From assembly GCA_022559845.1 (NCBI GenBank), contig JAHNEJ010000888.1, positions 19,213 through 83,212 on the forward strand: a stretch of 64,000 nt of DNA, written 5' to 3'. The notes beneath the pieces were generated by a model. It ran no database searches and was not told the DNA's origin. It saw only the letters and a program-made list of their open reading frames with translations. Positions 45,614 to 55,890 of the stretch are shown one piece after another; position 1 is the stretch's first letter, and each line of letters begins with the position of its first letter. This DNA comes from Amorphophallus konjac (lineage: Eukaryota; Streptophyta; Magnoliopsida; Alismatales; Araceae). The translations under genes were made by a program, and so were the position numbers.

Positions 45614-47592
45614 TGGTGGTCCTGGACATCCAAAAACGACCTAGCATGGCTATGACACCTACTTGACTGAGCAACATAGGGAGGACCTGGGCAACCAAAG
45701 TTGTATCTATCGTGCATGGGTGCCCTACAGAATGTGGTAGACTCATGGGGACTAGATTGCCCAAACTCTCTCATGACATCCCCTATATGAGACCAACCCC
45801 TAAATGACCCTGAAGATGCATGAGACGAAGACCGATGATCCTTTCCTACCAAGCTCTGAGGTGTGAATGTAGGCTGGGTGAGACGTTGGCGAGCATGGGT
45901 GGAAGGGGTGTGATAAAGGACCTCCTCGATAAGGTGGGGGGGGGAAGAATACGAATCGGGAGGCTCACTAGGGAGGGGATCGAAAGGGTCAAAGAAATGA
46001 TACCCCCTCCCGACAGGTCCCTTCACAATACTTGCCCAAGTGTGACATTCACCCTGGTGCAGATAGCCACCCTCAGGCAAAAGGATGGATGGGGCAAGGG
46101 GCTCACATGAAAGGTAAGGGAGGCACTGTTCCTTCCTCAAGATCGTATTGCCATAAGAGGGGACGCAATCGAGTTCATCCAGGACGGGAAAGAATAAAAG
46201 AACCTCAGAGGTGATATGACCTATGGTGTAAACCGAGGTAATGGAGCCCAAGGCAGGGAATATAAAGCTATGACTATAAGGTTGGTCTGACCCTAAGGCC
46301 AACATGTAGGTCAACTCCCATTGGCAATCCAAGCTCCTAAGAAACTCCCTCACATCTTCTATAAACCTGAAGGACTGAAAAGTTGTGTGAAAGGAGTTAA
46401 TGGGGACAATAGGAAGGGCTGGCTCTAAGGGTGGGTAGTAAGGAATCAAGACATCCAGATGAGGACTCTTCCTTAACCAGCTATCTAGAGGCTCTCCAAT
46501 GACAAGTTCACCCTCGAGAGACAAGGATGGCTCCAGATGAGGGGCAAAAGCATTGTCCTCAAGTGAGGAAAATGAGTCCTCTATGAAGTGGGTGGGGCCT
46601 TGGCTCTCTATCAAGGGTGCTAGGCTGAAAGTGTCAGCCCCAACCTCCATAGGTATAGGCACGACTAGAAGCTCCATAGGCTCACTCCTTAACTCCTCAA
46701 CGTCAGCTAGGTACTCCTCAACCAACTCCTGTCCTGCCTCATAAGTCACTGGAATAAACCCAGGTGGGGCCCCCTCCGAATGTGTGTCCTCCAAGATAGG
46801 GGAATGTGAAGGACGTCGGTCAGAGAACCGAGCATTCCCACTATAGGGGGTCACAGGGGTGGACTCCGGGGGTGGTGGTAGGCGTGAGCTCGGAGGCGGA
46901 GCGGACTGTGGGCTAGAGGGCCACAGTGAGTTAAGATAAGCATCCCTCCTATCCAACCGATCCGAAATCATTTGCACAAGCTGGGCAATGGTGTGGGTTG
47001 GAGTAGGAAGATCATGATGGACTTTCCCGTAGTCATTTGGTTTGGGCTTGGGTCTAGGCTCTTCTATGTGTGGGGCTCGTTGCCTCCGACTAGGACCCAC
47101 TTGTTCGTATGTAATTGGGTGGGGTCGGTTGGAGGTGATCGATTGGGGAACATAGACCCTCCTAAGCTCTTTCTTCATATCCCACCACGATTCGATGGGC
47201 TTTTGCCACCTAATGCCTCTCAAACCCTCAATATGTCTCCACTTATCCTTGGCCTTATGCAGAAGCTTCTCTCTAGCAAAAGAGACTTGTGTGGCTCCGG
47301 ACATAGGATAACAGTCAAAATATCTATCCATGGCGGCTTCCCAAGTTTGGTAGACACTCGGGTCATGGGAGCCGTCAAATGTAGGCGCTTCGGGCCTACG
47401 GAATGGGATGGGGTGGTACCCATGCCCCTGAGAGATATGCCACAAATCAGCTGGGCTAAACAATTGAGAATCCATGGGACTCTTTGAGGGGTTCCTATGG
47501 GATGGACATGCGGGGCAACTATGGGGATTAGACACGACCCTTTTGAAGTGGAAATGCGAAGGGCAGAATGGACTCAAATGTGCCCTAGACAA
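45580..47592 (-). CDS. Gag-like protein with a long unrecognised C-terminal region, nested element
   Basis: 670 codons intact. A likely functional start is the methionine of MDSQLFSPADLW, about residue 40. Residues ~65-150 are a Ty3/gypsy gag domain (APTFDGSHDPSVYQTWEAAM, WWDMKKELRRVYVP). There is no zinc knuckle. Residues ~260-600 are acidic and P/S/L-rich (MELLVVPIPMEVG, IPYYPPLEPALPIVPINSF, ECHTWASIVKGPVGRGYHFF) and match no family I know. An ORF this long remaining open in an element whose LTRs are nearly identical fits recent mobility. Protease and RT would normally follow gag; here an integrase tail follows instead. Confidence 0.75.
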   Translation of the reverse strand: MSRAHLSPFCPSHFHFKRVVSNPHSCPACPSHRNPSKSPMDSQLFSPADLWHISQGHGYHPIPFRRPEAPTFDGSHDPSVYQTWEAAMDRYFDCYPMSGATQVSFAREKLLHKAKDKWRHIEGLRGIRWQKPIESWWDMKKELRRVYVPQSITSNRPHPITYEQVGPSRRQRAPHIEEPRPKPKPNDYGKVHHDLPTPTHTIAQLVQMISDRLDRRDAYLNSLWPSSPQSAPPPSSRLPPPPESTPVTPYSGNARFSDRRPSHSPILEDTHSEGAPPGFIPVTYEAGQELVEEYLADVEELRSEPMELLVVPIPMEVGADTFSLAPLIESQGPTHFIEDSFSSLEDNAFAPHLEPSLSLEGELVIGEPLDSWLRKSPHLDVLIPYYPPLEPALPIVPINSFHTTFQSFRFIEDVREFLRSLDCQWELTYMLALGSDQPYSHSFIFPALGSITSVYTIGHITSEVLLFFPVLDELDCVPSYGNTILRKEQCLPYLSCEPLAPSILLPEGGYLHQGECHTWASIVKGPVGRGYHFFDPFDPLPSEPPDSYSSPPHLIEEVLYHTPSTHARQRLTQPTFTPQSLVGKDHRSSSHASSGSFRGWSHIGDVMREFGQSSPHESTTFCRAPMHDRYNFGCPGPPYVAQSSRCHSHARSFLDVQDHHCIHTGIDPLS

Positions 47593-47648
47593 CCTAAAGA
47601 TGCAAATGACCTAAGACCCCAATTTGTTAGAACAAACTGGTTCCCTAA

Positions 47649-47660
47649 GCTCTGATACCA
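47649..47660 (-). other. Primer-binding site (initiator tRNA-Met) of the nested element
   Basis: TGGTATCAGAGC on the minus strand, four bases from the 5' LTR. This 12-mer is the classical complement of the plant initiator tRNA-Met 3' end. It fixes the element's orientation as minus. Confidence 0.92.
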
Positions 47661-47664
47661 AGTT

Positions 47665-49657
47665 TGATGGGGGACGGGGACCGACACGGACTAAGACTCT
47701 CAAGGACTCTAACTGAGGCAAGCAGTAGCACGCTCAAGGGTCGCCAAGTGGCTGACCACCGTGATACCCCACAGAGTGAAGGACGTCTCTCAACAGAAAC
47801 TCCGACCTCGGCCGTCCCAAGGAGGGAAGCGCACGTGTCTAGGCGTAAAGTCGACTTCCAAAGACAAGGGGAGTCGAGTCCTAGCTCGATGCTCTAAGGG
47901 TGCTAAAGGATGGGTGCTCTCACTCACGATCCGCGGTGATGGCAACAAAGTAGCTAGGCGCCTACTCTCTCTCACGCGGCATAATCAAAAGCATACTAAA
48001 AGAGCAAGCACAAGAGAGGAGTCGGAACGCGTACCTCCACGCCTAGGCGTGGGGAAGGAACCCCGGCCGTGGGCCAACAACCCCGATACACTGAAGACCA
48101 ATAAAATACAACCCAATAGTGGCCCACTCCTCGCAGGGAGGTAAAAGGCTACAAGCGACGCATTCGGGGCTGCCGGGCACGGGCTGACGGGCCGCACTCG
48201 GTGACGGGCACGATGCTGCAGAATCGGTGTCGCGCGCGCCTGGACGGAGACGGGTCCCACGGGCTGATGCGACGTCCGATCGAGGCGCCGTCAGAGAGGA
48301 CGCGTCGCTGACTGCTGGAGGAACGCTCCGGCCAGAGGGGACGCGCTGGGTGCGCCGGTGGTGGCCGTGGGCGCTGCTGAAAACCAGGTCTGGTTCTGTG
48401 GTCGCAGAACCGCGCACGCCGCCGGTAAAATCTGGAACTCGGTCGTCCGGTGCCCGAACAGGTCCGGGCCGGTTGGAGATGAGAGCTGACTGGTAGAGGA
48501 AGCCCTCGGCCAAACGGCGCGGGCAGACGATGCCGGTACGAGTCGCGGGAGCCGCTGGAAGTTGGTGTTGATTCGCTGGCCGGACTGTGCAGGCCCGCCG
48601 GCGCAAGCCCACTAGAACGACTGCCACGGACGGTGACGACGTCGAAACGTGACGCCGTCGGCGGCGTCGGACAGAGGACCTGGAGATCTACGAACCCTGA
48701 AGAAACCAGGGTAAAAGGCGCAGCGTGGAGGCCTGGGGAAAATTCGCAAGAAGGGCCTCCCTGCTGGGCGAGCAGAGAAGGGGGTGCTGGCGCAGGTCGA
48801 CGGAGAAAATCGGTACGGGCGGTGCCGACCTCCGATTGACGCGAAACCAGCGCCAACGCGAAGCTGATCCGCCAACGTATCTCCAGAAAATAGGAGGGAG
48901 CCAAACTCGTCCAAGAGAGGGGGCGAGATCTGCTGCAAGTCGGTGTAGAAATCTGATCTTCCGCACACGAACCGTAGACGAAGAAGAAGAGGGTAAAGGG
49001 GAACCCCGGAGTCCACCGGGGGCTGAGGCGTCGCACCTCGCCGATCTCCCGTCGCAGGAGAAGAGAGAAAGAGAGAGGGGGGCGCAGCCACCTTCAAGCA
49101 CAATCTTCAAAATTCATTCATTAATTCTCACAAAAGGAAATTACATGCCTTATATATCGGGGGAGGGGAATTAGGGTTTCACCCAGCCAAGGGAGGAGGG
49201 GTGCGACCAGGACCTTCCCCATTCAAGGGGGGGGGGGCGGCCAAGCCTCCTCCAATCAAGGAGGGATCAAGGGGAGGGGGGCGCCCAAAGAAGAAAGGTG
49301 AGGGAGGTGGAATGGGAAAGGGGTGTGCCCAAAAAGGAAAGAAGAGGAGGCAAGGTGGGGAAGGTGGCGCAGCCACCTTGGATGGGGAAGGGGGAATGCG
49401 CCCCAAACCCTAACCCTAATCCAAACACTATGGGCCAAGGCCAAGCCCAATAGTAAAAGAAAAAAAAGGACCCATTATCCCTACACATAGTCTGATAGCA
49501 ATAAAACTAGATAACATGTCCACGCAGGGACTAATCCAAGGCCCACATGGCCTGAGCAAGCAGAGAAGATAGCTAGAAGATGCCGCCATCGCCGAGCCAC
49601 AAGGAAGTAGCGGTGTGCCGGGTGCTCCGTCGAGGATAGCGCCGTGTGTCCTCACCA
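47665..49657 (-). mobile_element. 5' LTR of the nested element
   Basis: 1,993 bp, nearly identical to 42,987-44,978. I noticed four substitutions and one extra G in the G-run near 49,235. Confidence 0.93.
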
Positions 49658-49718
49658 GCTTGTATCGGTAATATGGTACAAAAAGGAAGAAGAACAAGAA
49701 AAGACGAAGATATCAACA
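49658..49718 (+). other. Right remainder of module C and linker
   Basis: Starts with the second GCTTG duplication, then TATCGG, the distal right arm of stem-loop 3 of module C. The purine-rich linker GGAAGAAGAACAAGAAAAG follows. Confidence 0.8.
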
Positions 49719-50430
49719 AAGCATGTCAGTTCCCGGCATCTCGTCGGCACTGGCAAAGAGACAAAGAGACCAACAAGGCATGTCAGTTCCCGGCATCCTG
49801 TCGGCACTGGCGAAGAGACTAAGAGACCAACAAACTGCTTCGGTTCCTGGCACACTGTCGGCACTGACGAAGAGACTAAGAGACAACAAACCAGGTCAGT
49901 TCCCGGCGTCCTGTCGGCACTGGCGAAGAGACCAAGAGACTAAGAGATCAACAAAACATGCCAGTTCCCGGCATCCTGTCGGCACTGACGAAGAGACCAA
50001 GAGACTAAGAGATCAACAAAACATGCCAGTTCCCGGCATCCCGTCGGCACTGGCGAAGAGACCAAGAGACCAACAAGCCATGTCAGTTCCCGGCATCCTG
50101 TCGGCACTGGCGACGAGACAAAGGAATCAACAAACCAGGCCAGTTCCCGACGTCCTGTCGGCACCGACGAAGAGACCAAGAGACCAGGAGATCAACAAAG
50201 CATGTCAGTTCCCGGCATCCCGTCGGCACTGACAAAGAGACCAAGAGACCAAGAAATCAACAAAGCATGTCAATTCCCGGCATCCTGTCGGCACTGATGA
50301 AGAGACAAAGAGACCAATATGATGCTTCAGTCCCGACACCCCGTCGGCACTGATGAAGAGACAAAGTAGATTAACAGACCAAGTCGGCTCTCGACACCTC
50401 GTCGGCATCGACAAAGAGAGAAGAGACGAA
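49719..50430 (+). repeat. 57-64-bp tandem array, about 12 units
   Basis: Units TGTCAGTTCCCGGCATCCTG, TCGGCACTGGCGAAGAGAC, then AAAGAGACCAACAAA. Some units have an extra CAAGAGA(C/T) heptamer, giving 64 bp. Starts lie near 49,722, 49,779, 49,836, 49,893, 49,957, 50,023, 50,080, 50,137, 50,201, 50,265, 50,323 and 50,380. Confidence 0.92.
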
Positions 50431-50433
50431 GAC

Positions 50434-50487
50434 ACCCACGGGCACCGCCCGGCTCATCCTTCGCCTGCGCTACCCGTGGGTGGGGGG
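50434..50487 (+). other. Stem-loop and polypurine tract before the 3' LTR of element 2
   Basis: ACCCACGGG (50,434-50,442) pairs with CCCGTGGGT (50,473-50,481), a 9-bp perfect stem whose right arm runs into the polypurine tract GGGTGGGGGG (50,478-50,487). The LTR begins four bases later at 50,492. Confidence 0.82.
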
Positions 50488-50491
50488 CATT

Positions 50492-53400
50492 TGTGGACAC
50501 CGAAAATTGCACATCCAAATGTCATGCTCGGCCCAGCATTAACAACGGCGTCGAGTGAAGAAACCCCGGAGAAATCAACCACAAAGGCCCCACATCCCAG
50601 GGGCCTCGAAAAAAATCAAATGGGCCACAACTCATGCTCACAATGGGCTCAGAATCGCCCATTTAACCCTCCAGCGGCACGCCGTGGAGAGCCTTCAGCG
50701 GCACGCCCTGGAGAGCCCTCCAGCGGCACGCTCCCTTCAGCGGCACACCCTGCCCCGGCCTTCACCGGCACAGCCCCTTTGGGCGCTCGCCGGCACACCC
50801 CCAGGGGGGGTTTCAACGGCACGCCCCCAGGCGGGTTCACCGGCACACCCCAGGGGGGGTTTCAACGGCACGCCCCCAGGCGGGTTCACCGGCACACCCC
50901 TTTGGGGTCTTCAGCGGCACGGCCCTTTGGGGCTTCCGCGACACGGCCCTTTGGGGCTTCAGCGGCACAGCCTCCAGAGGCTTCAGCGACAGGCCTTTTT
51001 GGCTCCCCAGCGGCACGCCCCTTCGAAGCCCTTCAGCGGCACATCGTGAAGCTTTTCAACGGCAAGACGACGTGCAACCCATGCCCTACGCTTCCTTGGC
51101 GCGCAGTGAGCCGTCTGAGGTGGCGACCGTCCATTGGGCCACGTGAGCTACCCCCTGACGACCCAGGACGAGGCAGGTCAAAGGCCATCACCACAAGGCC
51201 ACTTCCCGCCTTCAACGGCCGAGCTGGAGGGCTTCGGCTCGGGGAGGTATAAAAAAAAAACCTCCGCTTCAACGGAGAGGAGGAGGAGAAGAAATACGCA
51301 CACAAAGGGAGGGAGAAGGGAAGAGGGAGACAGACGCATACAGGCAGAAGAAAAGAGAAGAAGAGAGAAGAAGAAGAAGAGGCTCCCTCCCTGCCGGGAG
51401 CTTCCTCCGACGACCACCACCACCGGAAGGGAGCAAGAGTAAGGGAGAGAGGGTTCGATGTAACGGGGAAAGAGTTAGGGGCGGCTGGCCTCCCTCCTGC
51501 CCTCCGTTCCTCCTCTTCCTTTTATGTCTTCTTTTCTTTTGTGGGGCCTTTTTCCCCTTTCTTGGCCATGGCATCATCTTTGGCATTCTTTTTTGCTATG
51601 ATATGTATATAAGGCGGTGTCATCTCGATTCCCATAAATGAAAGTTGTTCCTCGTGGGTTCTCTTTGATTTCGTTGGCTTGCGCTAGCTCTCACGGTTTC
51701 TTTATGGGATTGTTCGTTTTCCCTCCGCCTCCCCATTTCTCCGGTGTTTTTGGGGCCCTCATGTCGACTTGATTATTCCCCTATGAGCCTTGGTTTCACA
51801 AGCCCTTCAATCCTCTCCATGGCCATCTGCTGTGTCCACTGGCTTAAGGGAGAGGGAGACCCTCACCCTCTCTCCAAACACACAGTGATCAAGTGGCCTG
51901 CCCTTGGCCTTCAATCCCCTTTCTTTTCTTCAAACGGCTTCTAAGGCCCCCAGCTTGCACACTCTGTTTGAACTCCCAGCGATGCCTCTTCCTGGCCCTT
52001 CGCCGGCACCCCTGTTTGGTCCCTCAGCGGCACGCCCATGGGGGTTGTCCAGCGGTACGCCCCCCCCCCCCCCCCATTTATCCTTGGCCGGCACGCTATC
52101 TCCTTGCCTTCAGCGGTACCCCCCTACAGCCCTCAGCGGTACGCCCCTGCAGCCCTCAGCGGTACGCCCTTTGCAGCCTTCAGCGGTACACTCTCCTGAG
52201 CCTTCAGCGATATGCCCCTACAGCCCTCAGCGGCACACCCCGTCTGCCCTCAGCGGCACACCCCGTCTGCCCTCAGGGGCACGCCCCTAGCTGGCCCCAG
52301 CGGTACACTCTTCTGGCCTTCAGCGGTACACCTGCTGGCCAAGCCCGAGCCCGTTATTTTCCTTCGTGTTTTCCGAGGTTCTTTAAAGGTGTTGCTCCCC
52401 CGGGGGCCCACTTCCAGTTGTCGGGTTCCGCCACTCCATGTGGGCGCGTTCCCTTTATCTCCCTTACGCCCTAGGTCAAGGGGAGATGCTGCCGAATTTG
52501 CGGTGAGGAACTAATAAACAATTAAAAGAGGCAAAAGGAAGCAATAAACAAGCAAGACAATTGACGAAGTCTTCCAACCTATCAAATCACTGCCGGCATC
52601 ACGATGAGAACCGGACCGAGCTAACTAACCACCCTGCAGCCTGAGCATCCGACCCACAAGAAAAGAGACCGAACCGAACAAAGAGAACAAACACGGGAGG
52701 AACTTTGTATAAACTACACGAAAGTTAAGAAAAGAAGAAAAGAAAAGCCTTAAAACAAATAGTTGAAAACTGATCGAGCCTCCACCCTCATTGACCTTCA
52801 GCGGTACACCCCATTGACCTTCAGCGGCACGCCCCCTTGGCCTTCAGCGGCGCACCCTCATTGACCTTCAGCGGTACGCCCCATTGACCTCTAGCGGTAC
52901 GCCTGTTCCAGCCCCCAGCGGTACGCCCCTCTGGCCTTCAGCGGTACACCCTTTTCAGCCCTCAGCGGCACACCCCAAGCCTCCAGCGGTACACCTTGTT
53001 TCCTTCGCCGGCACACTACACGTATGCATGTATGTACATCACGATAAGGGCATTAACAATAGCAAATAAATCAATAAAAATTACGCTAATTAAAGGACTC
53101 CGAATGCCCAATATTAATCACGATAAAAGAGGTGGGAGGGGTAATAATAAATAAATAATAATAATAATAATAATCATGAATAAAAGAAGAGAAATCATCC
53201 CGGACAAAGGCACGAATAAGCAGTAAACATCAAATCAGAAATCCCAGAAGGTATAACTAAGAAAGCTCCAGATAAAAGACGCTAATGCCCACGCCGCAGC
53301 CCGCTCTCTCCCCGGGACCCGGGGCAAAAGGAACAACAACGCTGCCCTTTCAGGTCGAGCCCGGGTCTCGGGAATTCCCCCGATATGGCCGGGCTTTGAT

Positions 53401-53919
53401 CTAACCTCGGGCCGACATCTTAATCGGACCGGATTTGTTTTCTCGTTCCGGATACCTTCCGAATCTTCATTAAAAATTGCCGCATGCTCGGCAGACATTT
53501 GAAGGGATCTACCTCGATTTTCTCATTGTGACGCTGCCACGGACTTGTGTCCGAATACAAAAGGTCTACGAGTGGCCGACACGGCCGACAGTTTATGGCC
53601 TTAATACAACTTTCAGTGTGACCCTTCCCTATCTCTCTCGCATAATTAGTGTTACTCCTTTCGGCCGCGGGGCCTCTAATTTCGGCAATTAATCAAGGAT
53701 ATTCCCTCGTATGAGGGATGTAAATGACGTCGTGACCTTTATGGCGCGACGGGATTCGGTCCCGACACGAACCCCACAATCGTCTGACGAAGTCAGATCG
53801 AGCGCACCATGGGCTCTTCGGAGCCCGAATAAATCGTCACCTCGGTGACTGGCACGCCCACGCACTTAATAAACCAACAAACGCCATAAAATGATTGTTA
53901 AACGAAAAGTGCGCCCACA
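50492..53919 (+). mobile_element. 3' LTR of element 2
   Basis: TGTGGACACC ... GCGCCCACA, 3,428 bp. It differs from the 5' LTR by scattered substitutions and small indels in GA, CCA, C and TAA runs. TATA hairpin at 51,243-51,265; motif clusters at 50,663-51,063, 52,020-52,335 and 52,795-53,025. Confidence 0.92.
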
Positions 53920-53924
53920 CCAGG
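53920..53924. repeat. Target-site duplication CCAGG, right copy
   Basis: Same five bases as 20,484-20,488, marking the end of element 2. Confidence 0.92.
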
Positions 53925-55607
53925 GCAGCACACAAGCCACCACGACGATTTCCCATCTTGTAGCAAGCGGGAAACCTCCAGCCCCAGGCCGGATAACTGG
54001 ACTCGCAGTCCAAGGCCAAACACGTGGCCCACACGGGAATCGCCTTCCAAAGAAAACCCACGACATGCGGGGGACACCCCACCGCACACACCGATACATG
54101 GTGACTCGATCAAGCGTAACACGAAAGCCCGGAACACGTGGGGTCACCGGGACCCACCACACCTACGGGCACGCTAATCGAGACAAACACGGTCCCTCCC
54201 GACACCCCAAAAACACAGACACAGAACCCATGGGGTGTCCGGGATACTCACAAGGCCGGAGGTCGACCACTAGGTCACAACCGGGTCGACCGGAGACCAA
54301 CACAACACAATCGGAACACTAGAAGGTCACCCGGACCCTTAAACTTATGGGCACGCTAATTGAGGTAACACAAACCTCAGGACACCCAAAGACACGGTCA
54401 CGGAACTCCACGGGGTGTCCAGGACACATACGGCTCAAGGGGGGCACGATCAGCCACAGACCGCCCGCCCCGGGCAGCCCAGATGGTCACTTCAATAACG
54501 CGCTATAGGTCCATAGCGCGTTCAAGCAGAACGCGCTAGGAGCCTATAGCGCGACAAGGCAGGTCGCGCTATGTTTCCATAGCGCGACAGTCCAGAACGC
54601 GCCATAGCCCTATAGCGCAACAGGAACCGCCATACTGTTCATCTTCCCCGATGAACGCGCTCTATCGGGGCAAGGCGACCATCAAGAATGCGCTACTGGA
54701 GCATAGCTCGTTCTCAGTGCGCGCCCGAAAAACGGTGGAAACGCCCAAAAACTCCAACCACGCCCCCATGCCTCCACCGGAGAGGGGGAAATCAAGGGGA
54801 ATGACCCCTAAGGACCCCTAGCATGCTTCTAAGCCACCAAAACACGAAATAGCGGGCTAAAACCATAGATCGGGCGAGCTCTCCCCAAATCATGGAAAAC
54901 CCCAAACCCGCTCAAACAAGCCTCTCTCGGCCTCCCCGCGGCCTATAAATCACGGAAACGAACGGCAAGAGGCTAAGGAACGTCACCCTACCTCCACCGA
55001 AGATTTCGCGCACCGTGGACGCCGATCCACGAAGAAAACGCCGTGAAGCCCTCGCCGCTCCACGAACCCGCGGTCGAGCTTCCACGCGCCTCCACCGCCT
55101 CGATCCTCATCCATCCTCGCCCGTGCCTCGCCCGCGCCGTCCCCGCCTCGCCCGCACTCCACCCCGTCGGCCGCCGGAGAGAGAGGGAGAGAGGAGAGAG
55201 CGTGAGAAGAGAGAGAGAGAGAAGAGAGAAATGAGAGGGGAGAGAGAGGGTGGGTTAATATATAGGAAAATCCAGAAATTCAGAAAAATCATGAAAACTA
55301 GAAAATCACACCCTGGCGATCCTCGGAACGCACCGATCGCAACGGTACCACACTCGCCTAGGTGAACGGCCCGGTTCACCCGCAACGAGGTTCCGAAGGG
55401 AAAGCCGAAACCCACGCCGGGAATCGGAAAACACACGTGGAAAAAGCCGTGGAACGCCTCCTGGCCTCCGAAACGACTCCGGATCACGCCGATCTGAACA
55501 TGAAAGATGTCTGAAACGAAATTTCAGACACAACGGAGTCGGACACTCCGAGAAATCAGATCCGAGACCCACGAACGAGGATCCGAAAAACCCGGGACAT
55601 TACAAAG
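53925..55607 (-). mobile_element. TGTAATGTC-type LTR into which element 2 inserted
   Basis: On the minus strand it starts TGTAATGTCCCGGG at 55,607 and aligns to 19,512 leftward. It includes a GA-rich tract (55,165-55,250) after a coding-like GC-rich part, a hairpin cluster (54,497-54,720) and two ~200-bp direct repeats (about 54,155-54,255 and 54,345-54,440, each with GGGCACGCTAAT and GGGGTGTCC). It was contiguous with 20,488 leftward before insertion. No internal coding region is seen, so it may be a solo or truncated LTR of a Del/Tekay-like element. Confidence 0.6.
54497..54720. repeat. Cluster of GCGCTAT hairpins
   Basis: AACGCGCTAT-6-ATAGCGCGTT (54,497-54,522, 10-bp arms), CGCGCTA..TAGCGCG (about 54,532-54,553), GTCGCGCTATG-TTTC-CATAGCGCGAC (54,563-54,588, 11-bp arms), GCGCCATAG-CC-CTATAGCGC and weaker ones follow to about 54,720. 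Confidence 0.85.
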
Positions 55608-55890
55608 ATGCTCCTTTGGTTTTAGGAGGCTGGAGAAAGGCATCTTGGGAGTAAATACCGGCCTCGTTGCTAGGTGCCGCGTGACGCGGCTTGTCATCGG
55701 GGCACCCCCGGGTTGGCCTGGGTGGCTCATTTGAAGGCGGGCAATGCTGTGTATTGGGTGGTCGGGGGTGGTCCCCATTAGTTGTGGGTGTCACTGTGAG
55801 TCACGGCAAGTTGGCTAGGGCCCTTGATTGGACTCGGATAAATAGCGCCCGAAAGGTGTTCGGGGAAATGCCCAAACCCCTATATATTTA
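55608..55890 (+). repeat. Anonymous ~285-bp repeat, copy 1
   Basis: AGATGCTCCTTTTGGTTTTA through GGTGTTCGGGGAAATGCCC matches 59,868-60,165 with dozens of substitutions. It begins exactly where the LTR ends. No domain found; shorter echoes occur near 58,805 and 59,730-59,800. Confidence 0.8.

Larger units (their letters stand above)
42987..49657 (-). mobile_element. Nested chromovirus-derived LTR retrotransposon, core pol deleted
   Basis: 6,671 bp, minus strand. LTRs 42,987-44,978 (3' LTR) and 47,665-49,657 (5' LTR), target duplication GCTTG, iMet-type PBS beside the right LTR, and a polypurine tract beside the left one. The internal region encodes only a gag-like protein and the tail of integrase with a chromodomain; protease, RT, RNase H and the integrase core are missing. 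By eye the LTRs differ at four substitutions and one G-run, so insertion is very recent. It must have moved with enzymes supplied by a related element. Confidence 0.93.
20489..53919 (+). mobile_element. Element 2: complete Tat/Retand-like Ty3/gypsy retrotransposon with antisense PMD gene
   Basis: 33,431 bp between matching LTR ends, about 26.76 kb once the nested element and its extra target duplication are removed. Order: 5' LTR, PBS, gag-pol frame, purine tract, 76-bp array, antisense PMD gene, 24-bp array, C30 and purine tract, 126-bp array, module C (split by the nested insertion), 57-64-bp array, stem, polypurine tract, 3' LTR. Flanked by CCAGG. By eye the LTRs differ at roughly 1 percent of positions, so it is fairly young, but seven stops in gag-pol make this copy non-autonomous. 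Confidence 0.93.
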
